64,000 nucleotides of DNA from Caballeronia arvi (GTDB lineage Bacteria > Pseudomonadota > Gammaproteobacteria > Burkholderiales > Burkholderiaceae). A program made the position numbers and the translations under genes. This document shows positions 25,826 to 36,867 of the stretch, piece by piece. Numbering within the stretch: position 1 is the first letter of the stretch; each line of letters opens with the position of its first letter. The stretch is from positions 124,001 to 188,000 of the forward strand of contig NZ_FCOM02000009.1 in assembly GCF_001544695.2 (NCBI RefSeq), in the 5' to 3' direction. Under the pieces are notes generated by a model, which saw nothing but the letters and a program-made list of their open reading frames with translations, was not told where the DNA came from and searched no databases.

Positions 25826-26638
25826 ATGCAGCGCAGAAATTTGCTCAAAGCCATTGCCGCCGTCGCGACGTCCGCCTCCTTGTTCACCAGCCTCGCCGCT
25901 CACGCCGATGACAAGGTCATCAAGGTCGGCACGATCAGCGGCCCCGATGCGCAGATCTGGCAAGTCGTCCAGAAGGTCGCGAAGCGCGAAGGACTGAACG
26001 TGAAGGTGATCGAGTTCAACGACTACGTGCAGCCGAACGCCGCGCTCGATGCCGGCGATCTCGACGCGAACAGCTTTCAGCACCAGCCGTATCTGGATAG
26101 CCAGGTCAAGCAGCGCGGCTACAAGATCGTGAACGCCGGTCTCACGTACATCTCGCCGCTCGGCGTGTACTCGAAGAAGCTGAAGTCGCTGAAAGACTTG
26201 CCGCAAGGCGCAAAGGTTGCAGTGCCGAATGATCCGTCGAACGAAAATCGCGCGCTTCTGCTGTTGCAAAGCCAGGGCGTAATCAAGCTGAAGCCGGGCG
26301 CCGGCACGAACGGCAACAACGCGACGGCACTCGACGTGGCGGAAAATCCGAAGAAGGTCAAGCTCGTCGAGCTCGATGCCGCGCAGTTGCCGCGCACACT
26401 CGCCGATGTCGATGTTGCCGCGATCAACACGAACTTCGCGCTTGCGGCAGGCCTGCAACCCACGAAGGATGCAATCGCGCTCGAGGACGTTCATAGCCCG
26501 TACGCGAACCTGATCGCCGTGCGCGCGAAGGACAAGGATCAGCCGTGGGTGAAGAAGCTGGTCGCGGCTTACCAGTCCGAAGACGTGCGTCAGTTCCTCA
26601 AGAGCGAGTTCAAGGGCTCGGTTGTGCCTTCGTTCTGA
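25826..26638 (+). CDS. metQ: MetQ/NlpA family substrate-binding protein
   Basis: The product is a 270-residue periplasmic binding protein of the D-/L-methionine ABC transporter family. A signal peptide (MQRRNLLKAIAAVATSASLFTSLAAHA) precedes IKVGTISGPDAQIWQVVQKVAKREGL, the family-typical DYVQPNAALDAGDLDANSFQHQPYLD, and AVPNDPSNENRALLLLQ. There is no lipobox cysteine, so it is probably soluble or retained by its signal. No metN or metI gene lies beside it, which is unusual for MetQ. I see no SAM riboswitch upstream. A terminator follows 26 bases after the stop. Confidence 0.88.
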   Translation: MQRRNLLKAIAAVATSASLFTSLAAHADDKVIKVGTISGPDAQIWQVVQKVAKREGLNVKVIEFNDYVQPNAALDAGDLDANSFQHQPYLDSQVKQRGYKIVNAGLTYISPLGVYSKKLKSLKDLPQGAKVAVPNDPSNENRALLLLQSQGVIKLKPGAGTNGNNATALDVAENPKKVKLVELDAAQLPRTLADVDVAAINTNFALAAGLQPTKDAIALEDVHSPYANLIAVRAKDKDQPWVKKLVAAYQSEDVRQFLKSEFKGSVVPSF

Positions 26639-26663
26639 GAGAGCGATCGCGCGCGGTAGCCTC

Positions 26664-26690
26664 AACGGCGTCCCTCGGGACGCCGTTTTT
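26664..26690 (+). terminator. Rho-independent terminator after metQ
   Basis: The stem ACGGCGTCC / GGACGCCGT, with a 2-base core loop region CT, is followed by TTTTT. It separates metQ from the convergent MarR-GNAT gene. Confidence 0.88.
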
Positions 26691-26704
26691 CATGGCGAAG
26701 CGGT

Positions 26705-27628
26705 TCAGTCGACGCAAATCGGCTGCAGCTCTTTTTGCCACAGGATGCCCGGCCCGTCCTGCGTAGCGGTGAAGCCGGTTCGCAGGAACAGCGCGCACAG
26801 ATCTTCCTGAGATGCCTCGAGCCGGCAGGTCACCTGATCGTAACGCGCGCCGTGCGCGAAGTTCGTGCATGCCGCGACGAGTTGCCCGCCGAGTCCCCGC
26901 CGGCGCGCACCCGGTTCGACGAACAGCAATTCGATACGTGCCCGACGCTCGGATTCTGCCGTGAGTATGGCGGCGCCGACGCGTGTCGCGTTCGCCTGTT
27001 CCGCAACCCAGCATGCGATGCGCGGCGTATTCACCTGCATCGCGAAGAGGAAGCCCGACACCATCTTCGCCGCATAGGCCTCACTGAAAAGCTTGGGCTT
27101 TTCGCCGGAATAGAGATGCGCATGGCGCTCGATCATCCAGCCGAAGTCGCCACCTCGCGGCACGCGCAGCCGCGTCTCGCCGTCGGTATGCACCGGTGAG
27201 AGCAGCCGCTCGACGTCCGCCATCGCCGTGCAAAGCTGATCGATTTCGGCAGCCGTCAGCCGCTTGAGCAGCGTGGCGGTTTCGGCAGAAACGTGAAGGT
27301 CGATCTCATCGACCTGCGCTTTTGCCTCGGCCGTGATCCGCAACAGATGGGCGCGGCCGTCCGCCTCATTCTTTCGCCGTATGACCAGACCGAGCTTCTG
27401 GAAGTTGTTGATGAGCCTGCTCAGATAGCCCGTGTCCAGACCCAGGTTGCGTGACAGGTCGGCCGCCGTGGTGGCGCGCCCGTGCGCAAGCTCGTGCAGG
27501 ATCCGCACTTCAGTTAACGAAAAGCAGCTTTTATGCAGCCGCTCGTGAAGCGCGCCCGTATGGCGTGCATAAAAACGGTTGAAGCGGCGCACCGCTTCGA
27601 CGGCCCGGCCCGGATCAGAACTGCCCAT
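26705..27628 (-). CDS. MarR-type HTH regulator fused to a GNAT acetyltransferase
   Basis: The product is 307 residues in two domains. Residues 1 to about 150 are a winged-helix MarR domain (FTEVRILHELAHGRATTAADLSRNLGLDTGYLSRLINNFQKLGLV). Residues about 155-300 form a GNAT domain with the acetyl-CoA loop LFVEPGARRRGLGGQLVAACTNFA and DQVTCRLEASQEDLCALFLRTGF. Such fusions are a known bacterial class; their targets are mostly unknown. It is divergent from the GntR regulator gene across a 320-base AT-rich gap and converges on metQ. A self-regulatory role is plausible but unproven. Confidence 0.9.
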   Translation of the reverse strand: MGSSDPGRAVEAVRRFNRFYARHTGALHERLHKSCFSLTEVRILHELAHGRATTAADLSRNLGLDTGYLSRLINNFQKLGLVIRRKNEADGRAHLLRITAEAKAQVDEIDLHVSAETATLLKRLTAAEIDQLCTAMADVERLLSPVHTDGETRLRVPRGGDFGWMIERHAHLYSGEKPKLFSEAYAAKMVSGFLFAMQVNTPRIACWVAEQANATRVGAAILTAESERRARIELLFVEPGARRRGLGGQLVAACTNFAHGARYDQVTCRLEASQEDLCALFLRTGFTATQDGPGILWQKELQPICVD

Positions 27629-27948
27629 CGTGTGAGTCTCTCAAAGTTTTGTTGAAATTTAATTTTGATTCCGAACTAATGGGTACATTGTGCCAAAGAA
27701 GCACGACCGTGCGAATACGAAAATGCCCGAAAAATGGGTAAGTTGGCAATCAAAGGACCAATTCGGCAACTGGATCGTTCATACGGGTAATTCCCGATGG
27801 CGAAGGTCCTCGTGGCTAGCGCAGTAAATACGCGACAACCTATTGATTTGTATAGTATTTTGACGTTTGTTCTCAAGTCGTCTCTTAGAATTGACTGGTA
27901 TTATGTTGGTTATATAATGGGCTCCAATTCGGCTGGTGAGAGCATTCG
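27629..27948. other. AT-rich intergenic region between two divergent regulator genes
   Basis: This 320-base gap is clearly more AT-rich than the surrounding genes. It carries the promoter of nagR at its right end and presumably the MarR-GNAT promoter at its left end. I see no convincing coding frame or RNA structure in the middle. Confidence 0.7.
27891..27918 (+). promoter_or_regulatory. Predicted strong promoter of nagR, with possible operator repeats
   Basis: TTGACT (27891-27896) and a perfect TATAAT (27913-27918) are separated by 16 bases, about 30 bases upstream of the nagR ATG. The spacer and -10 contain two related half-sites, TGGTATTAT and TGGTTATAT, 11 bases apart. That placement suits autorepression by the GntR protein; the operator reading is inference. 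Confidence 0.75.
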
Positions 27949-28683
27949 ATGGACCATCGCTGGGAGCCTTTGAGACCTGACGCACGAAGCGATACGCCGC
28001 TTTACCTTCAGTTGGCCTCGCGTCTGGCAGCGGCGATTCATGCAGACAACTGGACGGCCGGCGAGGCGCTGCCTTCGGAGCGCACGTTGTCGGAGGGAGT
28101 CGGGGTATCGCGGATCACGGCGAGAAAGGCCATCGCGCTGCTCGTCGAGCAGGGGTTGATCCGGCGGGTGCGCGGTGCGGGTAATTTCATTACGCCGCGC
28201 GTCGAAGATCCGCTGTCCCGGCTGACCGGTTTCACCCGAAAGATGGAGCAGCGCGGCTTCACGCCTGACTCGATCTGGCTCGATCGCGGACTGCGCGCAG
28301 CGAATCGCGACGAAACCGTGCGTCTGGGTCTGCCACCGGGCGCGGCCGTTGCAAGTCTGCGGCGGCTGCGGCGCGCGGACGGCATCGTGATGGCGGTCGA
28401 GCATTCCGCCTTGCCCGTCGCCGTCGTGCCGGACCCGCTGGCGATCGGTGCATCGCTTTATCGCTATCTGGAGGAGAACGGGTCGTCGGTGGTGCGGGCG
28501 CTGCAACATTTCCGCGCGGTGAACGCGGGCGCCGAGATCGCGCGGCTGATGGGCGTGGCGCCGCGCGCGGCGCTCCTCGTGATCACGCGCATCGGCTATT
28601 CGGCGGATCAGCGCGCGATCGAATTGACGGACACCTACTGTCGCGACGACTACTACGACTTCGTCGCGGAGCTGCATCGATAA
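27949..28683 (+). CDS. nagR: GntR/HutC family regulator of N-acetylglucosamine use
   Basis: The product is 244 residues. The N-terminal winged helix (GEALPSERTLSEGVGVSRITARKAIALLVEQGLIRRVRGAGNFI) is the GntR DNA-binding domain, followed by a UTRA effector domain from about residue 95. HutC-type regulators of this kind (NagR, NagQ, DasR) sense glucosamine-6-phosphate or GlcNAc-6-phosphate. The gene stands directly upstream of nagA and the GlcNAc PTS genes, which supports the name; it rests on context and not on a specific motif. It has its own strong promoter. Confidence 0.85.
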   Translation: MDHRWEPLRPDARSDTPLYLQLASRLAAAIHADNWTAGEALPSERTLSEGVGVSRITARKAIALLVEQGLIRRVRGAGNFITPRVEDPLSRLTGFTRKMEQRGFTPDSIWLDRGLRAANRDETVRLGLPPGAAVASLRRLRRADGIVMAVEHSALPVAVVPDPLAIGASLYRYLEENGSSVVRALQHFRAVNAGAEIARLMGVAPRAALLVITRIGYSADQRAIELTDTYCRDDYYDFVAELHR

Positions 28684-28847
28684 GCGTCGGCACAGACGCG
28701 CATCACGTAAAGAGCATCACGAGAGCGGAAAACAGAACCAGAGGACCCAAGGAAGCCGTTCGCATCTTTCTAACGAAAGCCTGCTCGCAGCACGGCGCGG
28801 ACGGCGCTGAACCTCACCCCAAGCATCGCGTACTTCCAGAGAACTTC

Positions 28848-29951
28848 ATGCTGAAAGGAAACATACTCACGACCGACGGCTGGATCCACGGAACCGTCCG
28901 CTTCGAGAACGGCCGCGTGACGGCGCTCGAAGGCCATATCGCCGATCCGCTCGCGAACGACGCGCCGTACATCCTGCCCGGCTTCATCGACCTTCACGTG
29001 CACGGCGGCGGCGGGCGCGACATCATGGAAGGCGGCGACGCGGCGGACACCGTCGCCCGCCAGCACGCGCAACACGGCACCACGAGCCTGCTCGCCACCA
29101 CGATGACCGCGCCGCGCGACGAACTCATGGCCGTCGTCGCGGGCCTGGGCGAACAGGCGAAGCAACGCGCAGCGGGCGGCGCGCGCATGCTCGGCGTGCA
29201 TCTGGAAGGCCCGTACATCAATCCGGGCAAGCTCGGCGCGCAGCCCGACGCGGCCGCCGTCGCGGTGCGCGACGAAGTGCTGAAGTACCTCGAACTCGCG
29301 CCGATCCGCGTTGTCACGATCGCGCCGGAAATCTCCGGGCATCTGGACATCATCGCGGAGATGGCCGCGCGCGGCGTGCGCGTGCAGCTCGGCCATTCGC
29401 TCGGCACCTACGACGACGCCGTCAACGCGCTCAAACACGGCGCGCGTGGCTTCACCCATCTGTTCAACGCGATGTCGCCGCTGCATCACCGTGACCCCGG
29501 CATGGTCGGCGCGGCGCTCGCGCATGCCGAATACGCCGAACTCATCCCCGATCTGCTGCACGTGCATCCGGGCGCGATCCGCGCCGCGATGCGCGCGATC
29601 CCGCGTCTGTACGTCGTGACCGACAGCACGTCGGCGGCCGGCATGCCCGACGGCGAATATCGCCTCGGCAGCCAGCACGTCACCAAATGCATGGGCGGCG
29701 TGCGTCTCGCGGACGGCACGCTCGCCGGCAGCACCCTGACGATGGATCAGGCGCTGCGCAATCTCGTCTCGCTGGGCATTCCGCTCGCGGACGTCTCGAA
29801 TCGCCTTTCGCGCTATCCCGCCGACTATCTCGGGCTCGAAGATCGCGGCCGCATCGCGCGCGGCGCATGGGCCGATCTCGTCGTACTCGACCGGGAACAC
29901 GCGCTGACCGCCACGTATGTCGAAGGAGAATCAATTGTCGAATATGCTTAA
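28848..29951 (+). CDS. nagA: N-acetylglucosamine-6-phosphate deacetylase
   Basis: The product removes the acetyl group from GlcNAc-6-phosphate to give glucosamine-6-phosphate. It is 367 residues, an amidohydrolase. Metal and substrate residues are in GFIDLHVHGGGGRDIMEGG, LEGPYINPGKLGAQ, QLGHSLGTYDDA (metal His), FTHLFNAMSPLHHRDPG (metal His) and VTDSTSAAGMPDG (catalytic Asp). It starts 164 bases after nagR. Its 3' end overlaps the start region of the SIS-domain deaminase gene. Confidence 0.96.
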   Translation: MLKGNILTTDGWIHGTVRFENGRVTALEGHIADPLANDAPYILPGFIDLHVHGGGGRDIMEGGDAADTVARQHAQHGTTSLLATTMTAPRDELMAVVAGLGEQAKQRAAGGARMLGVHLEGPYINPGKLGAQPDAAAVAVRDEVLKYLELAPIRVVTIAPEISGHLDIIAEMAARGVRVQLGHSLGTYDDAVNALKHGARGFTHLFNAMSPLHHRDPGMVGAALAHAEYAELIPDLLHVHPGAIRAAMRAIPRLYVVTDSTSAAGMPDGEYRLGSQHVTKCMGGVRLADGTLAGSTLTMDQALRNLVSLGIPLADVSNRLSRYPADYLGLEDRGRIARGAWADLVVLDREHALTATYVEGESIVEYA

Positions 29952-30951
29952 TGAGGCGCTGGAGTCCGCCGACGTCGTCGCGGCCCAGCTCGCCGATACC
30001 TCGCGCATCGAAGCGCTCGCGGACAAGCTCAAGGAGCAGCCGCGCAATGTCGCGCTGACGGTCGCGCGCGGCAGTTCCGATCACGCCGCCAGTTATTTCG
30101 CAAGCCTGACGATGAGCCGCATCGGCGTGCCGGTCGCCTCGCTGCCGATGTCGGTCGCGACGCTCCAGCAGGCGCCGTTGCGCGTGTCGGGCCAGCTCGC
30201 GGTCGCGTTTTCACAATCGGGCAAGAGCCCCGATCTCGTCGGCACGATGCAGGCGCTACGCCAGGCCGGCGCGTTCACGGTCGCGGCTGTCAACGTCACC
30301 GGCTCGCCGCTCGAAAGCGCGTGCGAATACTTCCTGCCGTTGCTCGCCGGTCCGGAACTGTCGGTGGCCGCGACCAAGAGCTATATCGCGATGCTGTCGC
30401 TGTCGGCCATCGTGATCGCGCACGTTCAGCGCGACGTCGAACTGCTCAACGCGCTGAAGTCGCTCCCGGATGCGCTGCGCGCCGCGGGCAAGCTCGACTG
30501 GACGCGCGCCGTGAACGAACTGAAGGACGTCGACCGCATGATCGTGATCGGGCGCGGTCTCGGTCTCGCCATCGCGCAGGAAGCGGCGCTCAAGCTGAAG
30601 GAAACCTCGGGCATCCAGGCCGAAGCGTTCTCCAGCGCGGAAGTGCGTCATGGCCCGATGGAAATCATCGACAAGGACTATCCGTTGCTCGTATTCGCGC
30701 CGCGCGGGCCGGAGCAGGCGGGCCTCGTCCAGCTTGCAGCCGACATGCGCGCACGCGGCGCGCGCGTGCTGCTCGCAGCGCCCGAGGATGTCGCGGAGGC
30801 GGAATTGCCGCTCGTCGCGACCGATCACCCGGCGCTCGATCCGATCGCCGCGATTCTTTCGTTCTATGTGATGGCCGCGGGTCTGGCCGCCGCGCGCGGG
30901 CGCAATCCCGACGCGCCGCGTCACCTGAACAAGGTCACCGAAACCCATTGA
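29935..30951 (+). CDS. SIS-domain glucosamine-6-phosphate deaminase (NagB-II type)
   Basis: The product is about 338 residues with two SIS domains like the isomerase half of GlmS: ARGSSDHAASYFASLTMS and FSQSGKSPDLVGTMQ in the first, and IGRGLGLAIAQEAALKLKETSGIQAEAFSSAEVRHGPMEII in the second. In nag operons that lack classic nagB, this NagB-II protein converts glucosamine-6-phosphate to fructose-6-phosphate and ammonia. No classic nagB is present here. AAGGAG at 29923-29928 best fits TTG 29935; ATG 29944 is the next choice and ATG 29917 precedes the ribosome site. The start overlaps the end of nagA. Confidence 0.88.
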   Translation: MSNMLNEALESADVVAAQLADTSRIEALADKLKEQPRNVALTVARGSSDHAASYFASLTMSRIGVPVASLPMSVATLQQAPLRVSGQLAVAFSQSGKSPDLVGTMQALRQAGAFTVAAVNVTGSPLESACEYFLPLLAGPELSVAATKSYIAMLSLSAIVIAHVQRDVELLNALKSLPDALRAAGKLDWTRAVNELKDVDRMIVIGRGLGLAIAQEAALKLKETSGIQAEAFSSAEVRHGPMEIIDKDYPLLVFAPRGPEQAGLVQLAADMRARGARVLLAAPEDVAEAELPLVATDHPALDPIAAILSFYVMAAGLAAARGRNPDAPRHLNKVTETH

Positions 30952-30987
30952 GTGAGATAGCCGATGCGCCGTGCCGAGGAGTCCCTG

Positions 30988-33552
30988 TTGAATCATTCCA
31001 TCGATAACCCGAACGACGTCGTGTTGCTCGCGCCGTTCACCGGCCCCATCGTGCCGCTCGCCGATGTGCCCGATCCCGTGTTCGCCGAGGGCATGTTCGG
31101 CGATGGCATCGGCATCGATCCGCTCGATAACGTGCTCGTTTCACCCTGCGACGGCACCATCACGCATCTCGCGCGCACGCATCACGCGGTGACGCTGCGC
31201 ACGAAGGAAGGCGCGGAGATTCTGGTGCATATCGGCATCGACACGGTCGAGCTGGGCGGCGAAGGCTTCGCGCCGTTGGTCGAGCAGGGTGCGACGGTGC
31301 GCGCCGGTCAGCCTTTGATCGAATTCAACGCCGATTACGTCGCGCAGCACGCGCCGAGCCTCGTCTCGGTGATCGCTATCGCGAACGGCGATGCCTTCGA
31401 CGTCACCGAACGCGCCGGCCGCGGCGTGCTGAAAGCGGGTGCGCGACTGCTGGTTCTGCGCGCCAAACACGGTGAAAAGGCGGAAACGGCGCGCAGCGGC
31501 GCGGTGGTGCTCGAAGAGGCGCGCCGCAGTCTGACATTGGCGCACGCGGGCGGTTTGCATGCGCGTCCGGCCGCGAGGGCGCGTGAAGCCGCGCGCGGTT
31601 TCGACGCGAAAGTCGAAGTGCGTTACGAAGGCAAGAAGGCGCCCGTCGAAAGCGTCGTCGGTCTGCTCGGTCTCGGCGCGGGCGAAGGCGCGACCATCGA
31701 ACTGGTCGGTATCGGCTCGCAGGCGCAAGAAGCGGTCGAAGCGGTCGCCGTCGAATTGCTGCGCGCCGCGCACGGCGAAGTCGAAGAGACGCCCGCGCGT
31801 CAGAAGTCGCCTGCGCCGGTTGCGAAGGCAGCCGCATCGGGTGAGCCGCTGCCGCCGAACACGCTCGCGGGCGTGTGCGCGTCGCCGGGCATCGCGGTCG
31901 GCAAGCTCGTGCGCTGGGACGATCAGGAGATCGTGCCGCCCGAACAGGCAAACGGTTCGTCGGCAGCGGAAAGCCGTGCGCTCGATAAAGCCATCGCGCA
32001 AGTCGATGCCGAACTCGGCGAAACCGTGCGCACCGCGTCGCAGCGCGGCGCGGTCGGCGAAGCGGGCATTTTCGCGGTACATCGCGTGCTGCTCGAAGAC
32101 CCGACGCTCGTCGACGCCGCGCGCGATCTCATCAGTCTCGGCAAAAGCGCGGGCTTCGCGTGGCGCGAGGCGATCCGCGCTCAGATCACGCTGCTCTCGA
32201 ACGTGCAGGACGATCTGCTCGCCGAGCGCGCGGCCGACCTGCGCGATATCGAAAAGCGCGTACTGCGCGCGCTCGGTCTCACCAACACGGCGGCGCGCGA
32301 ACTGCCGCCCGAAGCGGTGCTGGCTGCGACCGAATTCACGCCGTCGGATCTTTCGTCGATCGACCGCACGCGCGTCACCGCGCTCGTGATGGCGCGCGGC
32401 GGCGCGACCTCGCATGCGGCGATCATCGCGCGTCAGATCGGCATTCCGGCGCTCGTCGCGATCGGCGATGCGCTTCAAGCGATTCCCGAAGGCACGCAAG
32501 TCGTCGTCGATGCCTCGGCGGGCCGCTTCGAGCATGCACCGACGCAAGTCGACGTCGAGCGCGCACGCGCCGAACGCGAGCGTCTCGCGAACGTGCGCGA
32601 GGCGAACCGCAAGCTGTCGCGGGAAGCGGCATCGACGAAAGATGGCCGCGCGATCGAAGTCGCCGCGAACATCGCGACGCTCGACGACGCGAAGGCCGCC
32701 GTCGAAAACGGCGCGGACGCGGTCGGCCTGTTGCGCACGGAACTGCTTTTCATCCATCGCCAGTCGGCGCCGACGGTCGACGAGCACGCGCAAAGCTATC
32801 AGGGCATCGTCGATGCGTTGCAGGGTCGCACCGCGATCATCCGCACGCTCGATGTCGGCGCGGACAAGGAAGTCGATTATCTGACGCTGCCGCCCGAAGA
32901 AAACCCCGCGCTCGGTCTGCGCGGCATCCGGCTCGCGCAAGTGCGTCCCGATCTGCTCGACGACCAATTGCGCGGCCTGCTCGCCGTGAAGCCGCTCGGC
33001 GCCGTGCGAATTCTTCTGCCGATGGTGACCGATTCAGGCGAGTTGCAGCGCCTTAGGAAGCGCATCGACGAACTGGCGCGCGAAGCGGGCCGCACCGAGC
33101 CGATCGAAGTCGGCGTGATGATCGAAGTGCCGTCGGCGGCACTCCTCGCCGATCAGCTTGCGAAGCACGCGGACTTTCTCTCGATCGGCACCAACGATCT
33201 CACGCAGTACACGCTCGCGATGGACCGCTGCCAGCCCGATCTCGCCGCGCAATCCGACGGCCTGCATCCGGCCGTGCTACGTCTCATCAAGGCGGCGGTG
33301 CAGGGCGCGGAGAAACACGGCAAGTGGGTCGGCGTGTGCGGCGCGCTCGGCGGCGATCCGGTCGCGGCGCCTTTGCTCGTCGGCCTCGGCGTGACCGAGT
33401 TGTCGGTCGATCCGGTGTCGGTGCCCGGCATCAAGGCGCGCGTGCGCAATCTCGATTACCAGCTTTGCCGTCAGCGCGCCGAGGATTGCCTCGCGCTCGA
33501 ATCGGCACAGGCAGTAAGAGCGGCAAGCCGCGAAATCTGGCCGCAGGACTAA
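30988..33552 (+). CDS. nagF: PTS EIIA(Glc)-HPr-enzyme I fusion for N-acetylglucosamine
   Basis: The product is about 854 residues carrying three PTS modules. EIIA of the glucose family is first (FAEGMFGDGIGIDPLDN, then the phospho-His in ILVHIGIDTVEL). An HPr domain follows, with HAGGLHARPAARA. Enzyme I is last, with GGATSHAAIIAR, GLLRTELLFI, DVGADKEVDYL and SIGTNDLTQYTLAMDR. With the IICB protein NagE downstream it makes a self-contained GlcNAc phosphorelay. GAGGAG at 30976-30981 fits TTG 30988; ATG 30964 is an upstream in-frame alternative with a weaker ribosome site. It starts 36 bases after the deaminase gene. Confidence 0.93.
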   Translation: MNHSIDNPNDVVLLAPFTGPIVPLADVPDPVFAEGMFGDGIGIDPLDNVLVSPCDGTITHLARTHHAVTLRTKEGAEILVHIGIDTVELGGEGFAPLVEQGATVRAGQPLIEFNADYVAQHAPSLVSVIAIANGDAFDVTERAGRGVLKAGARLLVLRAKHGEKAETARSGAVVLEEARRSLTLAHAGGLHARPAARAREAARGFDAKVEVRYEGKKAPVESVVGLLGLGAGEGATIELVGIGSQAQEAVEAVAVELLRAAHGEVEETPARQKSPAPVAKAAASGEPLPPNTLAGVCASPGIAVGKLVRWDDQEIVPPEQANGSSAAESRALDKAIAQVDAELGETVRTASQRGAVGEAGIFAVHRVLLEDPTLVDAARDLISLGKSAGFAWREAIRAQITLLSNVQDDLLAERAADLRDIEKRVLRALGLTNTAARELPPEAVLAATEFTPSDLSSIDRTRVTALVMARGGATSHAAIIARQIGIPALVAIGDALQAIPEGTQVVVDASAGRFEHAPTQVDVERARAERERLANVREANRKLSREAASTKDGRAIEVAANIATLDDAKAAVENGADAVGLLRTELLFIHRQSAPTVDEHAQSYQGIVDALQGRTAIIRTLDVGADKEVDYLTLPPEENPALGLRGIRLAQVRPDLLDDQLRGLLAVKPLGAVRILLPMVTDSGELQRLRKRIDELAREAGRTEPIEVGVMIEVPSAALLADQLAKHADFLSIGTNDLTQYTLAMDRCQPDLAAQSDGLHPAVLRLIKAAVQGAEKHGKWVGVCGALGGDPVAAPLLVGLGVTELSVDPVSVPGIKARVRNLDYQLCRQRAEDCLALESAQAVRAASREIWPQD

Positions 33553-33637
33553 CCGTCCGTCCTTTGGCTGATTTCGTGGAAGCCTTTCAGCAAATCCCGA
33601 AGCAGTAACGACAAGACTTATATTTTTGGAGAACCCG

Positions 33638-35440
<1,803 letters not shown>

Positions 35441-35461
35441 TGCGGTAGTCGATGTTTCAAG

Positions 35462-35492
35462 CAAACGGCGCCTGCGGGCGCCGTTTGTTTTT
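35462..35492 (+). terminator. Rho-independent terminator ending the nag operon
   Basis: A 10-bp stem (AAACGGCGCC / GGCGCCGTTT) with a TGCG loop is followed by GTTTTT. It marks the end of nagR-nagA-deaminase-nagF-nagE. Confidence 0.9.
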
Positions 35493-35502
35493 CCGCGCAG
35501 AG

Positions 35503-35541
35503 CCAAAAGAAAAAGCCCGCCGTCTCATCGACGGCGGGCTT
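35503..35541 (-). terminator. Rho-independent terminator of rpoH
   Basis: A perfect 10-bp stem (AGCCCGCCGT / ACGGCGGGCT) lies 30 bases past the rpoH stop. Reading the minus strand, it is followed by TTTTTCTTTT. Confidence 0.92.
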
Positions 35542-35570
35542 CGCAATTTCTGCGACGGCAACGTCAGGAA

Positions 35571-36512
<942 letters not shown>

Positions 36513-36569
36513 AAGCTCCTTATCAACAATTCGCGTGCCGCTTAATGGCGGCGCAAGTCAGACACGATC

Positions 36570-36596
36570 TTAGCACTCCGGTTCAGCGAGTGCTAA
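36570..36596. promoter_or_regulatory. CIRCE element (HrcA operator) upstream of rpoH
   Basis: The sequence is an exact match to the CIRCE consensus: TTAGCACTC, nine bases (CGGTTCAGC), GAGTGCTAA. CIRCE is the binding site of the heat-shock repressor HrcA. It lies 58-84 bases before the rpoH ATG. hrcA itself is not in the window. Confidence 0.95.
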
Positions 36597-36615
36597 GTGT
36601 TAGAGCGAAGGGCAA

Positions 36616-36631
36616 TGTGGGAGTTCCCACA
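36616..36631. repeat. Short palindrome beside the CIRCE element
   Basis: TGTGGGA and TCCCACA are perfect 7-bp arms separated by GT, 20 bases upstream of CIRCE relative to rpoH. It looks like a protein-binding dyad; no known operator is recognised. Confidence 0.55.
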
Positions 36632-36867
36632 AAAACTATCGTATTTGCGGGAGTGATAGGACAGACTGTTGCGTGTCGATGGGAAATACGTGCCGTTTCG
36701 GTGCTCGCTTTCGAATCGGTTACTTCTCTTGTGCGCTGCGGCGAAAGAAAATTCAACAAAATGCGGCGTGCTGTTGCGATTCCTGCAAATGTGTCAAAAG
36801 ATCACTAGAATCGGCCAACAACATCCTCGATGAAAACACGCCCGTCTTGCGAGTAAATGGGGTGCTC

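Larger units (their letters stand above)
36513..36867. other. Divergent regulatory region between rpoH and pagL
   Basis: This 355-base gap contains the CIRCE element (36570-36596) and a second dyad (36616-36631) on the rpoH side, and a TAGAAT hexamer at 36806-36811 that may be the pagL -10. I see no coding frame with a ribosome site in it. Confidence 0.7.

Noticed and set aside
27676..27876. Small minus-strand frame in the AT-rich gap between the two regulators
   Set aside because: It has no ribosome site and no recognisable motif, and it lies in promoter-rich sequence. It is more likely non-coding.
31141..32967. 608-codon minus-strand open frame opposite the EIIA-HPr-EI fusion
   Set aside because: Arg/Asp-rich shadow translation without motifs; the plus-strand PTS domains are unmistakable.
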